Source of the DNA: Candidatus Moraniibacteriota bacterium
Lineage (GTDB): Bacteria > Patescibacteriota > Minisyncoccia > Moranbacterales > GCA-2747515
Reading direction: 5' to 3'
Assembly (NCBI GenBank): GCA_027031945.1
Contig: JALVPE010000099.1
Location: 1 to 8,918 of the forward strand
Length of the DNA: 8,918 nucleotides
Below are positions 1-5,839 of the stretch, piece after piece (position 1 is the stretch's first letter; each line of letters opens with the position of its first letter). The notes under the pieces were generated by a model. The model was not told the origin of the DNA. It worked only from the letters and a program-made list of their open reading frames with translations, and did no database searches. The position numbers were made by a program, and so were the translations under genes.

Positions 1-1095
1 CATATGCTCTTCAAATGCACTTTCAATGTAGTCTTTCATTTCATGTTTAAATAACTCTCTGTCAAATCTTTTAGATTGTTTTCTTATATAATGAGGATTA
101 AATTTATATTTATCAAATTTTTTAACAGCTTGTAACAATGCTTCCGACGTTTGTTCATCAAAGAAAATACCTGTCTTTCCATTATCCATATGTTCCACAA
201 TATCACCTCCCCGATATGCAATGATCGGTCGTCCCGCTGCCATAGCTTCTATTGCTACTATACCAAAATCTTCTTCTTGTGGAAAGATAAAAGCTTTTGC
301 ATTTGCATAATATTCTGCCAACTTTTCATCATCCACACGTCCCAAAAATTCAATATTGTTTTTAGCTATCTTTTTTAATGAATTAAGTTCTGGTCCGCGT
401 CCAATAATTTTAAGTGGTAATTTTAATTTATTAAAAGCTCTAACTGCAATATCATGTCTTTTGTATGCAATAAGTCGTCCCACCATAAGATAATAATTTT
501 TTGCATTTTGTGTATCTATATAAAAATTATCTATATTCACTGGCGGATTAATAACTGTAGCATTTTTGTTATAATATTTTTTAATTCTACGTGCAACAAA
601 ATTAGAATTAGCTATATATTTATCAACACGATCACTACTTACACCATCCCATATACGTATACTATTCATCATAAAAGGTACTAATTTTTCAATTACTTTT
701 GGCAATCCAAAATCACGTGTATACTTTTGACAATCATCCCATGCATAACGCATAGGTGTGTGCACATATGAAATATGTAAAGTTTCTGGTCGTGTAATAA
801 TTCCTTTTGCAAAACTAGATGAATCAGAGAGTACAATGTCAAACTGTGATAAATCGAATTCCTCAATTGCCATTGGCATTAAAAGTGGGAATATTCTATG
901 TCTAGTACGTGCAAAAGGTATATTCTGCAATGAAGAAGTATAAATATTACAATGCGCAAAAGTATCCCCCATTACTTTTTTATCATAAATAAGTGTATAA
1001 ATTGGCGCATATGGAAATAGTTCACAAAAACACTCCAAAACCTTCTCTGCACCACCATGTTGCACGAGATAATCGTGTACTAAAGCTATCTTCAT
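1..1095 (-). CDS. GT4-family glycosyltransferase, 3' end outside the window
   Basis: Open from ATG (1095-1093) to the window edge: 365 codons with no stop, so only a short C-terminal piece should be missing. GT4 enzymes of the GT-B fold transfer a sugar from a nucleotide-activated donor to a lipid-linked or other acceptor on the cytoplasmic face of the membrane. The protein starts MKIALVHDYL and has the acceptor-side GGAEKV loop at residues 14-19. The C-terminal half begins near YYLMVGRLIAYKRHD (201-215). The donor-site E-x7-E motif is E275 (in FPQEEDFG) to E283 (in AIEAMAAGRP), which supports an active retaining enzyme. The start overlaps the stop of the upstream DUF360 gene by one base (TAATG) and has no Shine-Dalgarno of its own, so translation is probably coupled. 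Together with the polyprenyl-phosphate transferase upstream it suggests exopolysaccharide or surface-glycan synthesis. Family is certain; donor and acceptor cannot be read from sequence. Confidence 0.93.
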   Translation of the reverse strand, partial: MKIALVHDYLVQHGGAEKVLECFCELFPYAPIYTLIYDKKVMGDTFAHCNIYTSSLQNIPFARTRHRIFPLLMPMAIEEFDLSQFDIVLSDSSSFAKGIITRPETLHISYVHTPMRYAWDDCQKYTRDFGLPKVIEKLVPFMMNSIRIWDGVSSDRVDKYIANSNFVARRIKKYYNKNATVINPPVNIDNFYIDTQNAKNYYLMVGRLIAYKRHDIAVRAFNKLKLPLKIIGRGPELNSLKKIAKNNIEFLGRVDDEKLAEYYANAKAFIFPQEEDFGIVAIEAMAAGRPIIAYRGGDIVEHMDNGKTGIFFDEQTSEALLQAVKKFDKYKFNPHYIRKQSKRFDRELFKHEMKDYIESAFEEHM

Positions 1096-1433
1096 TATTT
1101 CAATATAATATCAGCAACCCAACTAACAATTGTAACAATGATAAGTCCCAGCATTGCTGGCACAAATCCATCTATTGTTACGCCATGTACAAATGTTATC
1201 AACCAAAAAACCAAAATATTTATAAGAAGTCCAAAAAATCCCAAACTAATAAAAGTGATAGGAAATGCAAGTATTTTTAAAATAGGTTTAACTGTAACAT
1301 TTAGTAATCCAAATATAAAAGCAGCCAATACAGCAGTTGGCCAAAAACTATCTACTGTAATTCCACTCACGAAATGCTCCGCAACAAGTAAAGCACCTGC
1401 CACAACTAAAAGCTTAATTATATATTTTACCAT
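1095..1433 (-). CDS. DUF360/YvlD-type (phage holin 4_2) small membrane protein
   Basis: A 112-residue, very hydrophobic protein with four likely membrane segments (about 3-20, 33-47, 54-81 and 91-110). The family hallmark is clear: Asn45 followed by KPILKILAFPITFISLGFFG (49-68) and then a conserved IN pair (71-72). Two short similar stretches, GITVDSFWP (24-32) and GVTIDGFVP (84-92), suggest an internal duplication or pseudo-symmetry. Members are annotated as 'phage holin family' or 'membrane protein of unknown function', but they are ordinary chromosomal genes in many bacteria. Nothing here points to a prophage or lysis. The function is unknown. The gene is first in a two-gene transcript with the GT4 glycosyltransferase, which it overlaps by one base. 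A good promoter lies about 30 bp upstream of the ATG at 1433. No Shine-Dalgarno is visible. Confidence 0.88.
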   Translation of the reverse strand: MVKYIIKLLVVAGALLVAEHFVSGITVDSFWPTAVLAAFIFGLLNVTVKPILKILAFPITFISLGFFGLLINILVFWLITFVHGVTIDGFVPAMLGLIIVTIVSWVADIILK

Positions 1434-1438
1434 ATCAT

Positions 1439-1465
1439 TAATAATAACAAATTATGTTATTATTA
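1439..1465. repeat. Perfect 11-bp inverted repeat over the -10 and leader of the DUF360 operon
   Basis: The arms are TAATAATAACA (1439-1449) and TGTTATTATTA (1455-1465), around a 5-base centre (AATTA). The dyad covers four bases of the -10 hexamer and the predicted start site and ends six bases before the start codon. It could be an operator or a leader hairpin; chance is possible in such AT-rich DNA. Confidence 0.45.
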
Positions 1466-1491
1466 TAACATCAATCCTCGTATGATTGCAA
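1462..1491 (-). promoter_or_regulatory. Promoter of the DUF360-glycosyltransferase operon
   Basis: Read on the minus strand: -35 TTGCAA (1491-1486), an 18-bp spacer, then -10 TATAAT (1467-1462) preceded by TGT, which makes an extended -10 (TGnTATAAT). Predicted transcription start is near 1455, about 22 bp before the ATG. An 11-bp inverted repeat (1439-1465) overlaps the -10. Confidence 0.6.
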
Positions 1492-1501
1492 AAATATATA
1501 A

Positions 1502-1597
1502 ATTGCAATCTTTTATTTCCTCCAAATCATATAAAATCGTCATCATCACGATAATAAATTCCAGAATTTCACTTTAATGAAAATAAAAGATTGTAAT
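1502..1597. repeat. Long spaced inverted repeat in the 224-bp gap 1434-1657
   Basis: The left arm (1502-1520, core CAATCTTTTATTT) and right arm (1579-1597, core AAATAAAAGATTG) match at 17 of 19 positions, with 58 bases between them. A smaller dyad, ATCGT/ACGAT, sits inside (1536-1552). No coding frame explains this stretch. It lies just downstream of the sugar-phosphate transferase stop and upstream of the DUF360 promoter, so it may end or protect the transferase transcript. It lacks the GC-rich stem and U-run of a standard terminator. The rest of the 1434-1657 gap shows only the promoter described separately. Confidence 0.5.
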
Positions 1598-1657
1598 AAG
1601 AGAAATTATTGTAAATGTTTTTAATATTTGCCGATATTTTCACTTTATTTTTCTAAT

Positions 1658-3079
1658 TTAATTCTTTCTTGAACGTAAAACCGCCCATGGAGTTTTGAGT
1701 AATATTTTTATATCAAGCACCAATGACCAATTTTCTATATAAAACACATCTAATCTATATTCATCTTCAAAATCCAAATCACTTCGCCCTGATATTTGTG
1801 CCTTACCTGTTATTCCCGGTTTTATGGTAAGCAATCTTCTATGATATTCCCTATATTTTTCTACTTCTCTTTGTTGATGTGGTCTTGGACCCACCAGACT
1901 CATATCCCCTTTAAACACATTAAAAAACTGCGGAAACTCATCAATAGAAAATCTTTCCAAAAATCTACCAATCCACGATTTACGTGGGTCATTTTGTATT
2001 TTGTAAATCGGACCAATCCTAAGAGATTGTTTTTTAATTAATTCTTTTTCATATTTTATAGCGTTTTTGTAATTTGGATTTAATTTTGTTGTACACCATT
2101 TCCATTTCAAATATCTAAACTTATACACATAAAATTCTTTACCATGAGACCCAATTCGAGCATTCTTGAATACGATGGGCGCTTCCAAATTCTCCAATTT
2201 AACCAAAATAGCGGCAGCCAACATGATTGGACTAGTTATTACAATAAGACAAGCCGATACTACTACATCAATTATCCTTTTAATAATTTTACCCCAACCA
2301 TCCAATGGAGTATGCATAAGCTCTATAAGAGGTTCCCCTCCAAAAATTGTTATTGCAAATCGTGTAGTTTGTCGTGATGAGGGAATAAATTTATATGTAA
2401 TATCATTAATCTCACAATAATCATGTAATTTAGCCAGTAGGTCATCTGGCATAGATGGTTCATCTACTATTATCTCATCAATACCAAATCGTTTATTTAT
2501 TTTTTTAATTTTTTTGATATTGATATAATCAATATGTTCAATCACCTTATATCCCAACCACTGTTCTGCACGTATAATGTTACATATATATTTAATTTTA
2601 TCACCAGCACCTATCAATAATACTCTATGCACACCAGTGCCATACTGCACGAGTAACCATTTTTGAAGTGAATGCATTATTATGCGTCCAATAGAAACCC
2701 AAGTAACTACGAGTACAGCAGCGGTAACTATCACAAATCGTGATGAAAACCACTCACGTTGCAAAAAGAAACCAATCATTACTAGAACAAGAACTATTGT
2801 GACACCTTTAAAAATAGAATAGACTTCTTGCCAAAATTTACGCGTAGAACGAATATTATAGAGGCCCTCAAAAGCAAAAACAATAATTGCAACAACAGCA
2901 ATTAAAATAGTCAAATGTACATACTGCTCAAGAGAAATATTATATAAACCTTCTTTTTTAATCAGTAATTGAATTTGCGAAGTGTGTCTTAATTTATATG
3001 TAAACAGAATTGCAACTACAATTAAACCAAAATCGATAAAAACTTGAATTATACTAAAAAATAATTCCGACTTTTTCAT
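1658..3079 (-). CDS. Polyprenyl-phosphate sugar-1-phosphate transferase (WbaP/EPS glycosylphosphotransferase family)
   Basis: This integral membrane enzyme moves a sugar 1-phosphate from a nucleotide sugar to undecaprenyl phosphate, the first step of a lipid-linked glycan. Numbered from ATG (473 aa), there are four N-terminal membrane segments (about 6-28, 54-71, 90-106, 114-133), a Rossmann-like part starting VLLIGAGDK (153-161), a re-entrant helix (about 269-294) and the bacterial sugar transferase domain to the end. Conserved sites are KFR (320-322), the catalytic Asp-Glu pair in SIDEFPQ (380-381), SLVGPRP (394-400) and PGITGKAQISGR (421-432). About 40 extra residues lie between KFR and RFLERFSIDE, including a basic CTTKLNPNYKN stretch. 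I have seen this variant in Parcubacteria-like sequences but cannot confirm it here. An in-frame TTG at 3085 would add two residues; ATG at 3079 is preferred because neither has a Shine-Dalgarno. It sits 36 bp downstream of rnpB with no obvious separate promoter. Confidence 0.95.
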   Translation of the reverse strand: MKKSELFFSIIQVFIDFGLIVVAILFTYKLRHTSQIQLLIKKEGLYNISLEQYVHLTILIAVVAIIVFAFEGLYNIRSTRKFWQEVYSIFKGVTIVLVLVMIGFFLQREWFSSRFVIVTAAVLVVTWVSIGRIIMHSLQKWLLVQYGTGVHRVLLIGAGDKIKYICNIIRAEQWLGYKVIEHIDYINIKKIKKINKRFGIDEIIVDEPSMPDDLLAKLHDYCEINDITYKFIPSSRQTTRFAITIFGGEPLIELMHTPLDGWGKIIKRIIDVVVSACLIVITSPIMLAAAILVKLENLEAPIVFKNARIGSHGKEFYVYKFRYLKWKWCTTKLNPNYKNAIKYEKELIKKQSLRIGPIYKIQNDPRKSWIGRFLERFSIDEFPQFFNVFKGDMSLVGPRPHQQREVEKYREYHRRLLTIKPGITGKAQISGRSDLDFEDEYRLDVFYIENWSLVLDIKILLKTPWAVLRSRKN

Positions 3080-3115
3080 AAACAATATTAATTTTAATCA
3101 CTCACAAATATTACT

Positions 3116-3457
3116 AAAAGATTGTCAGTAAGCCGGATTCTGTTTACAGTGATAATCTATCTTGTTTGCATGTTACCATACAAATCCTTGCGACTCCCCT
3201 CTCCATTGATGGAAAGATACGGTCTTGCACTACGGTAAGGATTTAGCCGTTTCACTTTCGTATTACTACGAAACTATTCTTGAAAAAATCAAGGATTGTA
3301 AACCTCACGGTTTAACACGTCTCTGCTCGCACCTCGTAGATCACTCTAGACGGGAATTACCCGCTACCGTTTCCCTGTCTTACCAACAGAGGTAGTGTCC
3401 GGACTTTCCTCTCCAGAGTCTTTACAGACTCAAAGAGCTATCACTCGACAATCTTTT
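3116..3457 (-). ncRNA. rnpB: RNase P RNA, bacterial type A
   Basis: The catalytic RNA of RNase P, which trims 5' leaders from tRNA precursors. On the minus strand the ends pair into an 11-bp P1 helix: AAAAGATTGTC (3457-3447) with GACAATCTTTT (3126-3116). P3 is a GAGTCT-GTAA-AGACTC hairpin (3431-3416). The universal 5' block GAGAGGAAAGTCCGGAC is at 3413-3397, and its P4 partner ACAGAATCCGGCTTA is at 3143-3129. A P12-like hairpin (GTTAAACC-GTGA-GGTTTAC) and the GCAAGACC block also align with E. coli. A P16/17-like hairpin with a TCAA loop (3216-3199) and a P18-like hairpin with a GTAA loop follow. About 342 nt is within the short end of type A. Where E. coli has the GGU that pairs with the tRNA CCA end, this RNA appears to read GGG (about 3198-3196). 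Identity is very secure; exact ends are taken from P1. Confidence 0.97.
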
Positions 3458-3469
3458 AATAATATCAAT

Positions 3470-3495
3470 GAGCACTTTTAACACTCTTTATTATA
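3470..3495 (-). promoter_or_regulatory. rnpB -10 element and start-site dyad
   Basis: On the minus strand a consensus TATAAT (3495-3490) lies 33 bp before the mature RNase P RNA. The -35 is weak (T-rich only). Predicted start is near 3483. Directly over it lies GAGCACTTTTAACACTC (3470-3486), which can fold in the transcript as a 6-bp stem with three G-U pairs. It contains AAAAGTGCT and AGTGTTA, words that recur in the palindrome at 8820-8894. Confidence 0.5.
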
Positions 3496-3584
3496 CACTA
3501 AAAAGATGTAAATAAAAAATTAACCAAATTAAAGAAATAATTAAGAATACGATGACTTTTTATAAAAATGGTAAATCTAAATGG

Positions 3585-3623
3585 TTATAAAAAGACTCAC
3601 GATTAATGTGAGTCTTTTTATAA
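3585..3623 (-). terminator. Intrinsic terminator of the surface-protein gene
   Basis: A perfect 16-bp inverted repeat (3585-3600 and 3608-3623) surrounds a 7-base loop. The core stem is GACTCAC/GTGAGTC, flanked by an A-run on one side and a T-run on the other, so it could work in both directions. It begins 11 bp past the TAA of the minus-strand surface-protein gene (stop at 3636-3634), which is the transcript it most plausibly ends. It also insulates rnpB from readthrough. The 3496-3584 stretch between it and the rnpB promoter shows nothing else. Confidence 0.9.
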
Positions 3624-3633
3624 TATTTTTATA

Positions 3634-5517
3634 TTATCTTTCTATATTACGTTTGTACACAAATCCAGCAGATAGTGCCGCCACCATAAGCGAACCTATG
3701 CCTGCAACCGAACCAGCACCTGTTCGTGGTGAGTTTTGTGTATCAACCGAAGCATTATTTGAACAATAATATCCAAAATCTGCTTTGCGATAATATTTGC
3801 CATCTTTTATTTTTATATTTGTTTTTTGGTCCATCTTTGTTCCATCTGGATCACACACTTGATAACAACCATCCGGAATAGTTTCCTGTGCTACAACAAG
3901 ACGATAATGTCCTTTTTTAAGATTTTTAAATTTATAACGACCACGAGAATTTGTACGATCTGTTTGTACATGATTGCCATTATATAATTTAAGTTTAACA
4001 CCAGAAATTCCTTCCTCTCCGGCATCTTGTATACAATTTTTATTCTGATCATTCCATACAAGATTTCCAATTGCACTATCTTCCTTATCCTTGTCTTTTG
4101 TAGGTTCCGGTTTTGACTCAATGGTGCATGTTGCACTACAACCATCACCACTTACTGTATTACCATCATCACATTTTTCATTTGATTCAAGTTTGCCATT
4201 TCCGCATACAGGCTCCGGCACTTGCAAAGTAATAACCGTACTATCACTATCTGACACAGTGTTCTTATCATCAATTGATTTTGCGCTAACATGCGCAGTA
4301 TTTGTATATCCAGAAGAAACTTTTGTATCAACACATGTATAAGAAAAACTTTCACCTGCATCAAATAAATTTCCATTATACATATTTTTTGTTTCATTTG
4401 CACTACGATTACAATTTGCTTCTTTTGCATCTGTTATTTCAACATCTTTAAGGATTTTTTCACCAATATTTGTCACTGTAATTGTAAACGTTGCTTTTTC
4501 ATTTGCTTTGACAGATTGGGTGTCATCATGATTATCATTATCATCTTTAACAATTTTAATTGATGCCGACTCAATGGTACATGTTGCACTACAACCATCA
4601 CCACTGACCGTATTGCCATCATCACATTTTTCACCATTATCTATCACATTATTTCCACATATCGGAATATAACGAGTAGCCATACATGTTGTTTCTTTTG
4701 TGCCATGAGTACATTGCCATCGAAATTGATTTGAAGTTGTTGTCATGCCTGTTGCATAACCAATACTACATAACCCCGATGTCGGTGCACTTTTAAACTC
4801 TTTACCTTGTGCATTGCCACATTGTGGTGATGTAATATCTGCATGACATGATGCATCAGAACCACCATTACTTCCAAAACATGTCCAACTCCATGGACCT
4901 TTGCCAATTGTTCCTGAAAAACTTCCGGCAGCACATAATCCTGATGTTGGTTTTGAATCAAAAGTTTTACCATTTGCAGGACCACACACACCATTTATTA
5001 CTGGTTCAATTGATTCCAAAAGCATACACTTTGGCATTACACTATTTGGATGACTACTAGGATATGCGGCATGCTGTACAATAATACGTGACACATTATT
5101 CCCAATATTAAATGAATTATTTACCACTCCACGCCAATATGCTTGTTCTACATTATCAGGAACATCTCCACTTGTACCAGATGTTGCAATAGTATGTCCA
5201 TTTGAAAGAAATTTAACATAATATTGCTCTTTACTTTGTCCTCTTGGATCTGAATGTGAACGTCCTGGATATCCATCAAATGCCTCTAATGATACCTTAT
5301 ATTTACCAGCTGGGATAGATACATTTTTTGCAAAATTGTTTGGTGAATGACTAGAAAGAATAACAGTATTACCAAATTGCACTAAAATATCACCAGACTT
5401 TGCATGTAAGTGACATGTACTGTTATAACGTGGTGATGCCGCATATGAATTTGACGCTATTGCAATTCCCACAATAAAAATGCTTGCAACACCTATAAAA
5501 CTAATAAACCTCTTCAT
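3634..5517 (-). CDS. Secreted cysteine-rich modular surface protein with DUF4215 repeats, SdrD-type B domain and LPXTG-like C-terminus
   Basis: A 627-residue exported protein. Residues 1-26 form a signal peptide with a likely cut after SYA. An unnamed beta-rich-looking domain spans about 27-170 (Cys35, Cys164). Two related repeats follow (about 177-226 and 232-280), each of the form CG-x-A-x-GK-x-F...PTSGLC...W-x-C. Two DUF4215/Myxococcus-type repeats (CGNN...EKCDDGN, 287-317; CGNG...EKCDDGN, 438-468) flank a DUF11-like beta domain (about 318-433, with FTITVTNIGE). A SdrD/CNA-B-like domain covers 482-584; it has the Ca-loop-like DQNKNCIQDAGEEG (490-503) and DFGYY, plus extra Cys residues. The tail is SPRTG (596-600), a hydrophobic stretch (603-620) and KRNIER, the layout of a sortase signal with Ser in place of Leu. 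Many paired Cys imply oxidised, disulfide-stabilised repeats outside the cell. Likely an adhesin or stalk-like surface protein; the ligand is unknown. It has its own promoter and terminator, so it is probably a single-gene transcript. Confidence 0.92.
   Translation of the reverse strand: MKRFISFIGVASIFIVGIAIASNSYAASPRYNSTCHLHAKSGDILVQFGNTVILSSHSPNNFAKNVSIPAGKYKVSLEAFDGYPGRSHSDPRGQSKEQYYVKFLSNGHTIATSGTSGDVPDNVEQAYWRGVVNNSFNIGNNVSRIIVQHAAYPSSHPNSVMPKCMLLESIEPVINGVCGPANGKTFDSKPTSGLCAAGSFSGTIGKGPWSWTCFGSNGGSDASCHADITSPQCGNAQGKEFKSAPTSGLCSIGYATGMTTTSNQFRWQCTHGTKETTCMATRYIPICGNNVIDNGEKCDDGNTVSGDGCSATCTIESASIKIVKDDNDNHDDTQSVKANEKATFTITVTNIGEKILKDVEITDAKEANCNRSANETKNMYNGNLFDAGESFSYTCVDTKVSSGYTNTAHVSAKSIDDKNTVSDSDSTVITLQVPEPVCGNGKLESNEKCDDGNTVSGDGCSATCTIESKPEPTKDKDKEDSAIGNLVWNDQNKNCIQDAGEEGISGVKLKLYNGNHVQTDRTNSRGRYKFKNLKKGHYRLVVAQETIPDGCYQVCDPDGTKMDQKTNIKIKDGKYYRKADFGYYCSNNASVDTQNSPRTGAGSVAGIGSLMVAALSAGFVYKRNIER
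4115..4180 (-). repeat. DUF4215 coding repeat, copy 2
   Basis: This 66-bp segment encodes 22 residues (447-468 of the surface protein) identical in protein to copy 1 at 4568-4633. The DNA matches at 62 of 66 positions, and all four differences are synonymous third-codon changes (Gly, Thr, Val, Cys). Confidence 0.9.
4568..4633 (-). repeat. DUF4215 coding repeat, copy 1
   Basis: Encodes residues 296-317 of the surface protein, containing CDDGNTVSGDGCSATC. It is paired with the copy at 4115-4180, 453 bp away in the same frame. Recombination between the copies would delete 151 codons in frame, removing the DUF11-like domain and one DUF4215 unit. Confidence 0.9.
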
Positions 5518-5554
5518 AATGATATATGTTTAATAATAATTACTAATAACAATA

Positions 5555-5584
5555 TGGTTATATTCCTAATAAATTAGGTAACCA
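5555..5584. promoter_or_regulatory. Two-part dyad at the surface-protein transcription start
   Basis: The inner arms CCTAAT/ATTAGG (5565-5570, 5573-5578) are separated by two bases. Outer arms TGGTTA/TAACCA (5555-5560, 5579-5584) extend it, with a 4-base bulge (5561-5564) on one side only. It overlaps and follows the predicted start site, so it could be an operator or a 5' stem-loop that stabilises the long leader. Confidence 0.45.
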
Positions 5585-5587
5585 ATA

Positions 5588-5616
5588 ACTATAGCACGTA
5601 TATCATTTTTTGTCAA
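5588..5616 (-). promoter_or_regulatory. Near-consensus promoter of the surface-protein gene
   Basis: On the minus strand: a perfect -35 TTGACA (5616-5611), a 17-bp spacer, and -10 TATAGT (5593-5588). Predicted start is near 5581, giving a leader of about 64 nt before the ATG at 5517. This is the best promoter in the window and suggests strong constitutive expression unless the adjacent dyad (5555-5584) represses it. Confidence 0.75.
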
Positions 5617-5723
5617 TAGTACCCACTTACATTCTACTCCCAATCTTAATTTCTAATAACAAAAAGACACCTCAATATAATGTATAATGATTTAGTTAAG
5701 GTAATCAATTAACATATAAAGAG

Positions 5724-5837
5724 ATGCCTCATAAACATATTACACTATCCCAGCAAAACGAAATAACTGTTATCTTGTCGTTTATACCAAACAAAAGACA
5801 TAGAGTACATAATAAGAACTTTATAAATCATTTCTAA
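5724..5837 (+). pseudogene. Possible remnant of an IS30-family transposase start
   Basis: A 37-codon plus-strand frame in the 322-bp gap 5518-5839, starting MPHKHITLSQQNEITVILS. This resembles the HTH entry of IS30 transposases (HLTLSEREEI...LS). After about residue 20 the similarity ends, and the frame stops at 5837, five bases before the end of the next gene. Two TATAAT words (5676-5681, 5683-5688) lie upstream on the same strand. It may be the decayed left end of an insertion sequence. The match is short and from memory, so a chance frame is quite possible. I found no terminal inverted repeat pair. Bases 5617-5723 hold nothing else that I can support. Confidence 0.27.
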
Positions 5838-5839
5838 AC

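Noticed and set aside
151..684. Plus-strand open frames (151-378, 454-684) as genes
   Set aside because: They are antisense to the clearly coding glycosyltransferase, have low-complexity Ile/Tyr/Cys/Ser-rich translations and match nothing.
1095..1433. DUF360 protein as evidence of a prophage or lysis cassette
   Set aside because: The 'phage holin' label is historical; no endolysin, phage structural gene or attachment site is nearby.
2144..2420. Plus-strand frames antisense to the sugar-phosphate transferase
   Set aside because: The opposite strand holds an intact conserved enzyme; these frames lack any domain or initiation signal.
3080..3085. TTG at 3085 as transferase start
   Set aside because: ATG two codons later is the more usual start, and neither has a Shine-Dalgarno; the difference is only two residues.
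3581..3769. Small plus-strand frame starting in the terminator
   Set aside because: It begins in the hairpin stem and runs antisense to the surface-protein C-terminus, giving a composition expected of a shadow.
5756..5783. Dyad AAACGA/TCGTTT with inner ATAAC/GTTAT as a terminator for the 99-residue gene
   Set aside because: No U-run follows on the minus strand, and the stem is interrupted and AT-rich.
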